Assembly (NCBI RefSeq): GCF_022427145.1
Contig: NZ_JAKSXN010000019.1
Location: 19,994-83,993, forward strand
DNA length: 64,000 nt
Direction of reading: 5' to 3'
From: Paenibacillus timonensis
GTDB lineage: Bacteria; Bacillota; Bacilli; Paenibacillales; Paenibacillaceae
Shown: positions 36,584 to 46,256 of the stretch, one piece after another
Numbering within the stretch: position 1 is the first letter of the stretch
Layout: each line of letters starts with the position of its first letter
Notes under the pieces: model-generated
Told to the model about the DNA's origin: nothing
Seen by the model: only the letters and a program-made list of their open reading frames with translations
Database searches by the model: none
Made by a program: the position numbers and the translations under genes

Positions 36584-37705
36584 CTATTCGTTGTTGTTGC
36601 GCGAACGGTTGCGGAGAAACGTCGGAATATCCAGTTGGTCGCCGCTAGGCTGGTTGCCGAAAGGTCTCAGCGTGGAAGCCGAACTCGGACGGGACTCCTG
36701 CGGCTCCGGCGCGCCAGGAGCAGATGCCGTCGGCTTGCGGTTAGGCAACGGCTTGTTCTCGAAACCCGTGGCGATCACCGTGACTTTGATCTCTTCCTTC
36801 ATGTTCTCGTCGATGATCGCGCCGAAAATCATGTTCACTTCCGGATCGGATGCGGAGATGACGATCTCGGCCGCTTCATTTACTTCATACAGCGACAGGT
36901 TGGCCCCGCCGGTAATGTTCATGATGACGCCGCGCGCGCCTTCGATCGAAGTCTCGAGCAACGGACTCATGATCGCTTTGCGTGCCGCTTCGGCCGCACG
37001 GTTCTCGCCGGTCGCAAGACCGATCCCCATCAGGGCGGATCCGCGCTCGGTCATGATCGTCTTCACGTCGGCGAAGTCGAGGTTGATCAGACCCGGTACG
37101 GCGATCAAGTCGGAAATGCCTTGCACCGCCTGACGCAACACGTTGTCCGCTTCGCGGAACGCTTCCAGCATCGGCGTCTTCTTGTCGACGATCTCAAGCA
37201 AACGGTCGTTCGGGATCACGATCAGCGTATCGACCTTTTCCTTCAAGGCTTCGATCCCCAGCTCCGCTTGCGAAGAACGCTTACGTCCTTCAAACGTAAA
37301 CGGACGGGTTACGACGCCAACCGTCAGCGCGCCGCATTCTCTGGCGATCTCAGCAATCACCGGCGCTGCGCCGGTCCCGGTGCCGCCGCCCATGCCGGCG
37401 GTTACAAACACCATGTCCGCGCCTTTCAGCGTATTAGCGATCAAATCGCGGGATTCTTCCGCCGCTTTCTTGCCGACTTCCGGATTGGCACCGGCGCCGA
37501 GACCGCGGGTAAGCTTATCCCCGATTTGCAATTTATGTTCGGACTTGGCCAAATGCAGCGCTTGAGCGTCCGTGTTGACCGTAATAAATTCCACGCCCTG
37601 CACGCCGTTCTCGATCATCCGGTTCACCGCGTTGCTTCCGCCGCCGCCAACCCCGATCACCTTGATTTGTGCCAAGCTCTCCATTTCGAAATCAAATTCC
37701 AACAT
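36584..37705 (-). CDS. ftsZ: Cell division protein FtsZ
   Basis: Tubulin-like GTPase of 373 residues forming the Z-ring. The GTP-binding motif [11 protein letters not shown], the [14 protein letters not shown]-terminal loop and NLDFADVKT (T7 loop region) are intact. The C-terminal peptide [10 protein letters not shown], which binds FtsA and SepF, is preserved after a Pro/Ser-rich linker. ATG 37705 is chosen from the conserved start MLEFDFE; the frame continues 7 codons upstream through the purine-rich site. ftsA lies 56 bp upstream, and a terminator follows. Confidence 0.97.
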   Translation of the reverse strand: MLEFDFEMESLAQIKVIGVGGGGSNAVNRMIENGVQGVEFITVNTDAQALHLAKSEHKLQIGDKLTRGLGAGANPEVGKKAAEESRDLIANTLKGADMVFVTAGMGGGTGTGAAPVIAEIARECGALTVGVVTRPFTFEGRKRSSQAELGIEALKEKVDTLIVIPNDRLLEIVDKKTPMLEAFREADNVLRQAVQGISDLIAVPGLINLDFADVKTIMTERGSALMGIGLATGENRAAEAARKAIMSPLLETSIEGARGVIMNITGGANLSLYEVNEAAEIVISASDPEVNMIFGAIIDENMKEEIKVTVIATGFENKPLPNRKPTASAPGAPEPQESRPSSASTLRPFGNQPSGDQLDIPTFLRNRSRNNNE

Positions 37706-37761
37706 ACTCTTCCATCTCCCCCTCAATATGCATGGATGGCCCGTGCATCATTCCTGAACCA

Positions 37762-39012
37762 CTATATAAATTCGCTAAACAAGTTCTTGAGTCGTTCCAT
37801 CAAGCCGGTTTTCCGTACCGTTTCCTGCGGCCCCGGAGCTTTGCTCCGGTTCGCGCTCTTCTTGGGACTGGAACCGCTGCGAACGCGCAGGTTCTTGATC
37901 ACCTTATGCAAAATCCCTACCCCGCCGGTAAAAGCGGGATCGCGGACGCCGATGAAATCAGGCACGGCAATCCGAACCGAAGCTTCCAGCTCCTGCTGGG
38001 CAATCTTAAGCAGTCCCGGCATGGACACCGTTCCGCCGATGAGGATATATCCCCCCGGTTGCTCGCTGTAGCCAAGACGTTTGACTTCCTGGCGAATCAA
38101 CTGAAAAATCTCCTGCACGCGAGGCTCCGCAATGGCAGCCAGGTCCTCCTGCGTAAACTCCTTGTCCACATTGCTTCCGATCCGCGTCACCTTGAAGGTC
38201 ACGTCCGACGCCGCGTCCTCGATCGCAGCGCAGCCGTATTTCAGCTTTGCTTTCTCCGCATGGTCCGTCAGCGTCCGAAGACCGTAAGCAATGTCGTTCG
38301 TTATAAATTCTCCCCCAATCGGAAGCGTGGATGTCGCTACGATCGTGCCGCTTTCGAATACAGCGATCGTCGTGGAGCCCGCACCGATGTCTACCAGGGC
38401 GGATCCCATCGTTTTTTCGTCTTTGGACAACGCCAGTTGTCCGGAAGCCAACGACAGCAATACCAAATCCCGAACCTTAAGTCCGGCTTTCTCCACGCAG
38501 CGAAGCAAGTTATGAATCGCCGTCTTGGCGCCGGTAACGATCGTCGCCTCGACTTCGAGACGAACGCCGATCATGCCCCGCGGGTCCGAAATGCCTTCCA
38601 GCCCGTCCACGATATACTGCTTGGCCACCACATCGATAATTTCGCGTTCCGGCGGCAGCGCAATCACCTCGGCTGCCTTAAGGACGCGTTCGATGTCCTC
38701 TTCGCCGATTTCCCGGTCTTCGTTTTGTACGGCTACAACCCCGTGGCTCGTTTGGAGTCCGATATGATTTCCCGAAATGCCGACATACACTTCCGATATT
38801 TGAATATCTACCATCCGTTCCGCATGATCCACAGCGCTGCGAATCGATTGCACCGTCTGGTCAATATCTACAATCGCGCCTTTTCGAATTCCTTCCGAGT
38901 CGGCAGATCCAACCCCAATAATATTAAAGGTTCCATTACTAATTTCCCCAATAATAGCACGAACTTTGGATGTACCGATGTCCAAACTAACAATGATGTC
39001 ATTGTTGCTCAA
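37762..39012 (-). CDS. ftsA: Cell division protein FtsA
   Basis: Actin-like protein of 416 residues that anchors FtsZ filaments to the membrane. The phosphate-1 motif SLDIGTSKVRAIIG begins the protein; the SHS2 (1C) domain spans about 85-160, and LVDIGAGSTTIAVF and ILIGGTVSMPG are the later actin-fold motifs. The C-terminal amphipathic membrane-targeting helix LMERLKNLFSEFI is present. AGGAGGTGCCAGGGGC precedes the start. A sigma-H-like promoter lies upstream at 39076-39102. Confidence 0.96.
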   Translation of the reverse strand: MSNNDIIVSLDIGTSKVRAIIGEISNGTFNIIGVGSADSEGIRKGAIVDIDQTVQSIRSAVDHAERMVDIQISEVYVGISGNHIGLQTSHGVVAVQNEDREIGEEDIERVLKAAEVIALPPEREIIDVVAKQYIVDGLEGISDPRGMIGVRLEVEATIVTGAKTAIHNLLRCVEKAGLKVRDLVLLSLASGQLALSKDEKTMGSALVDIGAGSTTIAVFESGTIVATSTLPIGGEFITNDIAYGLRTLTDHAEKAKLKYGCAAIEDAASDVTFKVTRIGSNVDKEFTQEDLAAIAEPRVQEIFQLIRQEVKRLGYSEQPGGYILIGGTVSMPGLLKIAQQELEASVRIAVPDFIGVRDPAFTGGVGILHKVIKNLRVRSGSSPKKSANRSKAPGPQETVRKTGLMERLKNLFSEFI

Positions 39013-39075
39013 GCCCCTGGCACCTCCTATTTCCCCATCAAAATATACTTACCGTGTTAAATGCACTATCTACTA

Positions 39076-39102
39076 ATTCAACGCCATTTAACCTTTCCCT
39101 CT
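39076..39102 (-). promoter_or_regulatory. Putative sigma-H promoter of ftsAZ
   Basis: Minus strand AGAGGGAAA (39102-39094), 11-bp spacer, GTTGAAT (39082-39076) against the sigma-H consensus RNAGGAWWW-N11/12-RNNGAAT: 8 of 9 and all defined -10 bases match. In B. subtilis one ftsAZ promoter is sigma-H-dependent and used at sporulation onset. Confidence 0.6.
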
Positions 39103-39213
39103 TTTTTCTACAAATTTTTTGACTTCCAAGTTTTACATCCAATAGGCAGGAAGTACATGACCCTTCGGAATTAGATCCTGGCCAGATATGCAAAATTAGA
39201 AGAAAAAAGAGGG
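39097..39213. other. Spaced inverted repeat in the divIB-ftsA gap
   Basis: CCCTCTTTTTTCTA (39097-39110) is mirrored by TAGAAG-AAAAAAGAGGG (39197-39213) across about 85 bp; the match is near perfect with a 3-nt insertion. One arm overlaps the putative sigma-H -35 box. It could loop DNA or pair in divIB-to-ftsA readthrough RNA. Confidence 0.4.
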
Positions 39214-39255
39214 AGAACGCCAACTAGCCCATAAAATGTATTTTAACATTGTTTT

Positions 39256-40023
39256 TCACTCATGAGTAGTATCATTTTGTCCACCGTCTTCGTTCTCCGT
39301 CGCGGAGTACGGCACATAAGAATCGGCATCCAGCATCGTTAGCTTCCCAGGGTCCTGCGTTTGCAGAATTTCGTTCATGTATTCCGCTTTTTTGGCCAGG
39401 AGCGAGATGGCCGAGATGATTTCGAATTTGGACCTCGTATACAGCTTGATCCGATCCGGATAGGACATGGTCGGCGAGGGTACGATCTCGGAGATGTCCG
39501 CGGTAAGCTCGTCCGGAATTTGTGACAACGTTCGGCATAGTTTGACCAAGCTAGCGTCATCTGCCTTCCAACCGGTCAAGATCGGCTTGTCCACCGGCAT
39601 CGAACCGTCTTTGAGCCCGATTCGCGTTCCGTTGGCGAGCAAACCTTGCAGCTTCCCTTCCCCCGTCAACTCGTAAGCTGCGATCGGATATTCCTCGATG
39701 CGGATGTTTACGCTGCCGGGAAACGTCTTGTCCACCGTAGCTTGCTTCACCGAGGAGACATCCTCCAGCTTGCGGGCAATATGATCCGCGCTGACGGCAA
39801 AAAACGGGGAGCCGACTTGAAGACCGGTGACCTCCAGGAGCTCCGCTTCGGTAGTATACGTATTGCCTTCGAACGTAATCACGGAAATTTTACTAAGGGA
39901 TGATCGAAAAAAAAGGACGCACAGCAACGCGAGGAAAAGCAAGATGAGAATGGTTTTGATTTTACGGCCGCTTTTCTTCTTTGGCGCGGGTTCTTTCAGG
40001 ACGGGTACATTTGCTTTTGGCAT
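39256..40023 (-). CDS. divIB: Cell division protein DivIB/FtsQ
   Basis: Bitopic divisome protein of 255 residues. A basic cytoplasmic tail (1-25) precedes one membrane helix (TILILLFLALLCVLFF), then a POTRA domain (about 45-115: ISVITFEGNTYTTEAELLEVTGL) and the beta domain. With FtsL and DivIC it controls septal peptidoglycan synthesis by PBP2B and FtsW. ATG 40023 has GGAG 7 nt upstream; a TTG 15 nt earlier overlaps that site. It lies between murA and ftsA. Confidence 0.93.
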   Translation of the reverse strand: MPKANVPVLKEPAPKKKSGRKIKTILILLFLALLCVLFFRSSLSKISVITFEGNTYTTEAELLEVTGLQVGSPFFAVSADHIARKLEDVSSVKQATVDKTFPGSVNIRIEEYPIAAYELTGEGKLQGLLANGTRIGLKDGSMPVDKPILTGWKADDASLVKLCRTLSQIPDELTADISEIVPSPTMSYPDRIKLYTRSKFEIISAISLLAKKAEYMNEILQTQDPGKLTMLDADSYVPYSATENEDGGQNDTTHE

Positions 40024-40069
40024 GTCATTTCTCCGCAACTTTCTGAATAAGTATTACAAAGCCTATTAT

Positions 40070-40086
40070 CCCCTCCGGGGGAGGGG
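40070..40086. other. GC-rich perfect hairpin between murA and divIB
   Basis: CCCCTCC-GGG-GGAGGGG. There is no T tract on the minus-strand side, so it is not a clear terminator; an RNA-stability or attenuating structure is possible. Confidence 0.4.
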
Positions 40087-40142
40087 ACAAAAGTTTAGGG
40101 CTATCACCAATGAAGGTTTGCGATTCAGCAAGCTTATCGGCC

Positions 40143-41423
40143 TTAGGCCAGATCCAGCTGCCGCAGGGCGGGAGATTCGCGGCGCACCGCGCCTCCCAGG
40201 CGCTGAAACATGTTTTCGATCCGATCGTAACCGCGGTCGATATGGTGAACCTGCTCGACCACCGTTTGGCCTTGGGCCGCCAAACCGGCGATGACCAGCG
40301 CCGCCCCTGCACGCAGGTCGGTCGCTTCCACGGTCGCGCCGTAGAGCCGGGGAACCCCGCGAATAAATGCGGAATTCAGGTCCACCGTAATATCGGCCCC
40401 CATGCGGACAAGCTCGTCAACATGCTTGAACCGGCCTTCGAACACGGTCTCTTTCATGACGCTAAGTCCGTCCGCCAAGGATAACAACACCATCACTTGG
40501 GACTGCAAATCGGTAGGAAACGACGGATACGGCGAGGTCACGATCCGTTCTACCGCTTTGGGACGGCCCGCACTGCTCAACGTTATTATATCATCCGTAA
40601 CTCCGATTTGAACACCGGCTCGCTTGAGCACATGCAACAAGGATACGAGATGCGAAGGATTGCTGTGGGTCAGGGTGACGCTGCCGCGGGTCGCGGCGAC
40701 GGCGATCAGCGCGGTCCCCGCAACGATGCGGTCCGGGATAATCTCGTAATCGCAAGGGAAAAGGCGTTCTACCCCTTTGACGGTAATCGTGTCGGTACCG
40801 GCGCCGATAATGCTGGCGCCCATGGCATTCAAAAAGTTCTGCAGGTCCTGAATCTCCGGCTCCCGCGCCGCGTTGGTAATTATGGTAGTTCCTTCGGCCA
40901 GCGCAGCCGCCATCATGATGTTCTCCGTCGCGCCTACGCTGGGGAAATCCAGATGGATGTCAGTGCCGACCAGCCTGCTGGCTCTGCACCAAATTTGCTG
41001 ATCGTACTCCTCAATCTTCGCTCCTAAAGCTTCGAGTCCCTTCAAATGCAGATCGATTTTCCGTTCCCCGATCGCACAACCGCCCGGTTGATAAATACAG
41101 ACTTCCCCGAAACGGGAAAGCAGCGGCCCCATTAAAAAAATGGAGGAGCGCATCTGTTTCATCAAATCTTCCGGCACATGGCTGGAATCCGCTCCCGACG
41201 TATCGACGGTCACCGTATCTCCCAAATGGACGGCTCTGCAGCCCAATCGACCGAGGATGCCTAACATGACATCAATATCGAGCAGGCGGGGGACATTTCG
41301 AAGTTGCACTTTGCCTTCTGCCAGCAACGATGCAGCCAGGATCGGCAGCGCGGCATTTTTCGCTCCATGGATACGAATGGTTCCTGATAGGGGTTTCCCG
41401 CCTTCGATCACCAATTTGTCCAA
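40143..41423 (-). CDS. murA: UDP-N-acetylglucosamine 1-carboxyvinyltransferase
   Basis: Protein of 426 residues that transfers enolpyruvate from PEP to UDP-GlcNAc, the first committed peptidoglycan step. The PEP-binding/fosfomycin Cys is in GGCAIGERKIDLH. KLVIEGGKPLSGTIRIHGAKNA is the family N-terminus (split here by the lysine at the fourth residue). The TTG at 41423 has GGAGGTGA before it. The frame is open farther upstream, but those residues overlap murB. It sits between murB and divIB. Confidence 0.95.
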   Translation of the reverse strand: MDKLVIEGGKPLSGTIRIHGAKNAALPILAASLLAEGKVQLRNVPRLLDIDVMLGILGRLGCRAVHLGDTVTVDTSGADSSHVPEDLMKQMRSSIFLMGPLLSRFGEVCIYQPGGCAIGERKIDLHLKGLEALGAKIEEYDQQIWCRASRLVGTDIHLDFPSVGATENIMMAAALAEGTTIITNAAREPEIQDLQNFLNAMGASIIGAGTDTITVKGVERLFPCDYEIIPDRIVAGTALIAVAATRGSVTLTHSNPSHLVSLLHVLKRAGVQIGVTDDIITLSSAGRPKAVERIVTSPYPSFPTDLQSQVMVLLSLADGLSVMKETVFEGRFKHVDELVRMGADITVDLNSAFIRGVPRLYGATVEATDLRAGAALVIAGLAAQGQTVVEQVHHIDRGYDRIENMFQRLGGAVRRESPALRQLDLA

Positions 41424-41439
41424 TGTATCACCTCCGAGT

Positions 41440-42345
41440 TTACCGTTCGCCCACGAAGAAGACCTCCGGCACCAGCGCCACTCCAAACTTGCTTTGAACG
41501 GCGGCCTTGACTTGCTCCATGAGCGCAAGAACGTCCTCTGCTGTCGCTTGCCCGGTATTGACGATGAAATTGGCGTGCAGCGTGGATACTTCGGCCCCGC
41601 CGACCTTCGTCCCTTTGAGTCCCGCCGCTTCGATCAGCCTCGCGGCATGATCCCCGGGCGGATTGCGAAATACGCTGCCTGCGCAAGGCTGCGTCAGCGG
41701 CTGCGTTTTGCGGCGGCGATCCTTATACGCCGCCATGGCCGCCGCCACTTCCAGCCGGTCGCCCGCGGCAAGCGAAAAACATGCCTGTGCCACGATCCCT
41801 CGCTGTTCATGCAGGACGGAATGCCGGTAGGCAAACTTCATATCCTCCGCTGGGTACGTGACCAATTCACCTGTCTCCAGAACAATGTCAGCGGATTTAA
41901 ATATACGTGACACATCGGACCCGTGGGCACCTGCATTCATATAGACGGCGCCGCCGACCGTTCCCGGGATCCCCCCGGCAAATTCCAGCCCGGTTAATCC
42001 CGCTTTTCCCGCCATGATGCTGAGTCTGACCGTAGATGCGCCGCCTCCGGCACGGACTTCCGTACCGTCGAACGCAATCTGTTCCAGCTCGCCCCCCAGC
42101 CGAATGACGCAGCCCCGGATGCCCTTGTCGGAAACGAGCAGATTGGAGCCTTTTCCGATCGTCATCCACGGAATTCCCTCGGCATGGAGCAGACGCATCA
42201 GCTCCGCCAACTGCCGGGAAGTTTTCGGGACGACCATCGCGTCTGCCGGACCGCCGATTTTCCATGTCGTATACTTCGACATCGGCTCATCCGGCAAGAC
42301 CTCCAAGGCCTCCAGCCTGATCAAATGTGATATCCACTGCTGCAT
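41440..42345 (-). CDS. murB: UDP-N-acetylenolpyruvoylglucosamine reductase
   Basis: FAD-dependent reductase of 301 residues making UDP-MurNAc. The FAD-binding blocks are YTTWKIGGPAD, IGKGSNLLVSDKGIRG and LEFAGGIPGTVGGAVYMNAGAHG; the catalytic Ser is in CAGSVFRNPPGDHAA and the Glu near the C-terminus in VPEVFFVG. ATG 42345 has AAGGAGG 7 nt upstream. The 212-bp gap to murG upstream holds two small hairpins and no gene. Confidence 0.95.
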   Translation of the reverse strand: MQQWISHLIRLEALEVLPDEPMSKYTTWKIGGPADAMVVPKTSRQLAELMRLLHAEGIPWMTIGKGSNLLVSDKGIRGCVIRLGGELEQIAFDGTEVRAGGGASTVRLSIMAGKAGLTGLEFAGGIPGTVGGAVYMNAGAHGSDVSRIFKSADIVLETGELVTYPAEDMKFAYRHSVLHEQRGIVAQACFSLAAGDRLEVAAAMAAYKDRRRKTQPLTQPCAGSVFRNPPGDHAARLIEAAGLKGTKVGGAEVSTLHANFIVNTGQATAEDVLALMEQVKAAVQSKFGVALVPEVFFVGER

Positions 42346-42557
42346 CGTATACCCTCCTTGACTTGTATGGCGGATTCCATCGGCGTCAAACGCCGGGTGC
42401 CGCTGTTCCAAATCGGCAGCCGATGACTGCCGGAGCCCGGGTCCTGCGGGGGTTGTCGTCCTGCCCCGCTTGGTTGTCACGATTTATAGAGTATCTTATG
42501 CCTCCCTCACGGAGAGTGTGACACTCGCCCAGACCCTGGAAACAAGGCTGTCCGCCG

Positions 42558-43676
42558 CTAGCTGCGGTGACGGTTTAACGCTAGTCTCCGCATCTCTTCC
42601 ACGACGAGATGGGCGGAATCCGGCTTGCCCAGCGCTCGCGAAGCGGTCGACATGGCGCTGTGCCGCGGCAAATCGTTCATGACGCGCTCAATCGACGCAT
42701 AAAGGCTGCCACCCGTCAGCTCCGGCTCCAGGATCACCTCGGCTGCCCCGGCGCTCTCCAGCGTGCGGGCATTTTTCTCCTGATGATTGTTCGTGACGTT
42801 CGGAGAAGGAATCAGGATGGCCGGTATGCCCAGCGCCGTGATTTCCGCCAAAAAAGAAGCCCCGGCACGGTTCACGATCAGCGAGGTGCAGGCCAGGACC
42901 TCCGGCATGTTGTGCACATAAGGAAGCACCTGCAAATTAGCGGGCAGCTCGCCCGTCTTCGCCGTGATCGCCTCCACCGTCGAGGCATAATAGCTGTCCC
43001 CGGTCACGTATACAAATTTCAAATGCTCCGATTGCTTCAGCAACGGAGACATCTCAACCATCGCTTCGTTGATCGCTTTGGCGCCGCGGCTGCCGCCGAC
43101 GACCAGCACGACGAAGCTAGACTCCGGCAAACCAAGGGTTTCGAAGCCTTTCCGTTTGTCTGCTGCGCTGACAGTGGTTGCCCGGGGATTGCCCGTGTAA
43201 ACGACGTTGCGGGCCGACGGAAATGCCGTGCCGGAGCCCTCGAAGCTGACGGCCACCGTTGATACGTATTTGCTTAAAAAGCGGTTCGTTAAGCCCGGAA
43301 TCGCGTTCTGTTCGTGAATGATGCTGGGGATACCCAGCTTGGCCGCAGCGTAAACGACCGGACCGCAGACATAACCGCCCGTCCCGATGACGACATCGGG
43401 CTTGAATTCTTTTAACAGCTTCTTGGAGGTTTGCACCCCCTTGAGAAAACGCATAACCGTTTTCACGTTATCGAACGACAGCTTCCGACGGAAGCCGGTA
43501 ATATCAATCGCTTCAAACGGAATCCCCTGCTTTGGGACGAGCGAGCTTTCCAGCCCGCGCTTGCCCCCGATGTACAGAAATTCCGAGCCGGGAAATTCCT
43601 CGGCGCATTGGCTGGCGACGGCTAACGCCGGGTAGATGTGTCCCCCGGTTCCGCCGCCGCTAAGTACGACGCGCAT
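42558..43676 (-). CDS. murG: Lipid II synthase MurG
   Basis: GT28 glycosyltransferase of 372 residues that adds GlcNAc to lipid I at the inner membrane face. The N-terminal MRVVLSGGGTGGHIYPALA loop and HEQNAIPGLTNR are conserved; the C-terminal domain has VVGGSRGAKAIN and the UDP-sugar site SFLAEITALGIPAILIPSP. It begins 4 nt after the spoVE stop, in the order spoVE-murG-murB as in B. subtilis. Confidence 0.96.
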   Translation of the reverse strand: MRVVLSGGGTGGHIYPALAVASQCAEEFPGSEFLYIGGKRGLESSLVPKQGIPFEAIDITGFRRKLSFDNVKTVMRFLKGVQTSKKLLKEFKPDVVIGTGGYVCGPVVYAAAKLGIPSIIHEQNAIPGLTNRFLSKYVSTVAVSFEGSGTAFPSARNVVYTGNPRATTVSAADKRKGFETLGLPESSFVVLVVGGSRGAKAINEAMVEMSPLLKQSEHLKFVYVTGDSYYASTVEAITAKTGELPANLQVLPYVHNMPEVLACTSLIVNRAGASFLAEITALGIPAILIPSPNVTNNHQEKNARTLESAGAAEVILEPELTGGSLYASIERVMNDLPRHSAMSTASRALGKPDSAHLVVEEMRRLALNRHRS

Positions 43677-43680
43677 ATCC

Positions 43681-44778
43681 TCACCTCGCGTAACGGGATA
43701 AATTAAGTAAAATGCCTAGCGCGGTCAGCATCAGCGTAAGCGACGATCCCCCGTAGCTGATCAGCGGCAGCGTAATGCCGGTGACGGGCATCAGGCCGAT
43801 GACGACGCCGATGTTGATCACGACCTGCACGCCGACCATGCCGACGATGCCGACGGCGAGCAAGCTGCCAAACGTATCGTCGATCGTCATGGCCACGCGC
43901 ATGCCGCGCCACACTAAAATCAAAAACAAAAGCAGGACCAAAAGCCCGCCGATAAAGCCCAATTCCTCGGCCAGGATCGAGAAGATAAAGTCGGTTTGCG
44001 GTTCCGGCACGTAGCTGTATTTTTGCCGGCTCATACCAAGCCCCAAGCCGGCCAAGCCTCCCGGTCCGATCGCATACAGCGACTGGATGATCTGATAACC
44101 CGCCCCTAACGGATCCGACCACGGATCCAGGAAAGCGGTGATCCGTTGCAGCCGGTAAGGCGCCGCCAGGATCAATCCGACGAAACCTAGCGCGCCTACC
44201 GCGGCCAGACCGGCCAAATGCCGAATGCGCGCGCCCGCGGTAAACACGATCAACAGCGAGGCGCCCAACATCACCGTGCCCGTCCCCAAATCGGGCTGCA
44301 GCATGATCAAGCCGAAGGCCAGTCCGATAATGCCGAGCGGCGGCAGCAGCCCCTTGGTAAAGTTCGTGATCTTGTAATCTTCTTTGCTGAGCCAATAGGA
44401 TAGAAACAAAATCATGCCCAGTTTCATGAACTCGGACGGCTGGATGCCAAAGGAGCTGATCCCCAACCAGCTTCGCGCCCCCCCGCGCACGACCCCGATA
44501 CCGGGAATCAGCACGATGACGAGCAGCGCAAAACAAAAGACCAGCCCGATTTTGGCGTATTTCCGCAGCAGCCGGTAATCCAAATTCATCATGAGAACCA
44601 TCGCGATCAATCCGAGCACGGCAAATAGCAGCTGTCTTTTGACAAAATAGAAAGAATCGCCGTAATCATGGAAAGCGAGTACCGAACCCGCGCTGTATAC
44701 CATCACGATTCCGATCGCCAGCAGTCCGAGAATGCTGGCCGCCAGCCAAAAATCCGGCGCCGTACGGCTCTTGCCCAT
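43681..44778 (-). CDS. spoVE: SEDS peptidoglycan polymerase SpoVE (FtsW-like)
   Basis: SEDS glycosyltransferase of 365 residues with about ten membrane helices. The motifs FIFSILAEELGFIGG, GLMPVTGITLPLISYGGSS and the catalytic-region LQPDLGTGTVM are present. It polymerises lipid II, in spore cortex synthesis for SpoVE or at the septum for FtsW; placement between murD and murG favours SpoVE, though a division role cannot be excluded. ATG 44778 follows GAGGTGG; a GTG 12 nt upstream coincides with that site. B. subtilis SpoVE is 366 residues. Confidence 0.9.
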   Translation of the reverse strand: MGKSRTAPDFWLAASILGLLAIGIVMVYSAGSVLAFHDYGDSFYFVKRQLLFAVLGLIAMVLMMNLDYRLLRKYAKIGLVFCFALLVIVLIPGIGVVRGGARSWLGISSFGIQPSEFMKLGMILFLSYWLSKEDYKITNFTKGLLPPLGIIGLAFGLIMLQPDLGTGTVMLGASLLIVFTAGARIRHLAGLAAVGALGFVGLILAAPYRLQRITAFLDPWSDPLGAGYQIIQSLYAIGPGGLAGLGLGMSRQKYSYVPEPQTDFIFSILAEELGFIGGLLVLLLFLILVWRGMRVAMTIDDTFGSLLAVGIVGMVGVQVVINIGVVIGLMPVTGITLPLISYGGSSLTLMLTALGILLNLSRYAR

Positions 44779-44827
44779 CGTGGATGCCACCTCTTGACAG
44801 AAAGTAGGGGCTTTTCCACCCCCCTAC

Positions 44828-46252
44828 TTAAAGGGTATGCACCGCCTCTTTAAAAATGCGTCCACGCTCTTCATAGGAAGGGAACATATCCCAGCTGGCG
44901 CATGCCGGCGAGAGCAGAACCACGTCTCCCGGCTCCGCCAGGCCGGTGGCCTCCTTCAGCGCGGTACGCAGCGTATCCGCGGCGCTGTCCACAGTATCGA
45001 CCATCACGATGTTCGATAGACCCGCCAGCTCGGCGACTCTAGCGATTTTTTCCTTCGTTTGTCCGAGCGCCACGATGGCTTTCACCTTCTCTTTGAAAAC
45101 CGGCAGCAGCTCCATGTAATCGGAACCCCGGTCCAAACCGCCGGCGATCAGCACGATCGGCGCTTGCAATGCGCCCAGGGCCATGACCGTGGCCTTCGAA
45201 TTGGTCGCTTTGGAGTTGTTGTAGTAAGCGACGCCCTGCTTCTCGTCCACGTACTCCAAACGATGCTCCACGCCGCGGAAGGTCCGCAGCGGTTCCGCAA
45301 GCGACTCTGGTGCGGCCCCCGCCGCGATCGCCGCCGCGACGGCCGCGAGTGCGTTCTCGACGTTAAAGCGGCCCGGCAAGGCGATGTCGGCGATGTCGAC
45401 GATGCCAAGCGACTCACCGTCGGCTCCGCGATACATGATGCGGCGGGCCAGCCCGTCCTCGACGTCCGGGACGTACGCCGGCTCGACGTAAACGCCTTCC
45501 GACTTCAATTCCTCGGTCATCGAGAAAGGGATCAGCTTGGCGCGAAGGTAGGGCACAAGCTCCCGGCACACAGGGTCGTCCCAATTGATGACGGCGCGGT
45601 CGGTTTCCCGTTGATTCGTAAACAGCTTGGCTTTGGATGAAATGTAGTCATCCATCGTACCGTGGTAATCCAGGTGCGTCTCCGCCACGTTCAGCAGGCA
45701 GGCGACCTCCGGGCGGAATTCCTTCGTCCCCTTCAGCTGAAAGCTGCTCAACTCGGCGACCAGCCAGTTGCCGGCATCCGCCTCCTCTGCGGCTTCGCAC
45801 AGCGGGATACCGATATTTCCGGCGACAATCGGTCTCATGCCGGCGGCCTCCAGCATATTGCCGATCCAAGTCGTCGTCGTGGTTTTGCCGTTGGAGCCGG
45901 TAATCCCGAGAATCGGAGCCGGGCTGAGCAGACAGGCCACCTCCACCTCCGTCACGACCTCGATGCCTAGCTCGAGCGCCTTGGCCACGGGAGCAGCGGT
46001 ATACGGGATCCCCGGGTTTTTGACAACCAGCGAAACGCCTTCATGGATCAGCCCGTCCGGATGACCTCCGCATACAACAGAAATTCCCAAAGCCTCCAAT
46101 TCGGATGCTTCGGGACACTGTTCTCTTTCTTTTTTATCGTTGACCGTGATGACGGCTCCATATTTATGCAGGGTTTTGGCGACCTGAACGCCGCTTCTCG
46201 CCAAACCGAGAACGACGACCTGACGCCCCCGGTATTCTTCTGGATGATTCAT
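44828..46252 (-). CDS. murD: UDP-N-acetylmuramoylalanine--D-glutamate ligase
   Basis: Mur ligase of 474 residues adding D-Glu to UDP-MurNAc-Ala. The N-terminal Rossmann block VVVLGLARSGVQVA, the ATP loop GITGSNGKTTTTTWIG and NNSKATNSKAT in the C-terminal domain are all conserved. It starts 4 nt after the mraY stop, in the operon order mraY-murD-spoVE. No unusual feature was seen. Confidence 0.96.
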   Translation of the reverse strand: MNHPEEYRGRQVVVLGLARSGVQVAKTLHKYGAVITVNDKKEREQCPEASELEALGISVVCGGHPDGLIHEGVSLVVKNPGIPYTAAPVAKALELGIEVVTEVEVACLLSPAPILGITGSNGKTTTTTWIGNMLEAAGMRPIVAGNIGIPLCEAAEEADAGNWLVAELSSFQLKGTKEFRPEVACLLNVAETHLDYHGTMDDYISSKAKLFTNQRETDRAVINWDDPVCRELVPYLRAKLIPFSMTEELKSEGVYVEPAYVPDVEDGLARRIMYRGADGESLGIVDIADIALPGRFNVENALAAVAAAIAAGAAPESLAEPLRTFRGVEHRLEYVDEKQGVAYYNNSKATNSKATVMALGALQAPIVLIAGGLDRGSDYMELLPVFKEKVKAIVALGQTKEKIARVAELAGLSNIVMVDTVDSAADTLRTALKEATGLAEPGDVVLLSPACASWDMFPSYEERGRIFKEAVHTL

Positions 46253-46256
46253 CTTT

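Noticed and set aside
36482..38071. Open frame of 529 codons on the plus strand
   Set aside because: Antisense to ftsZ and the end of ftsA, which are certain genes; composition is that of a shadow frame.
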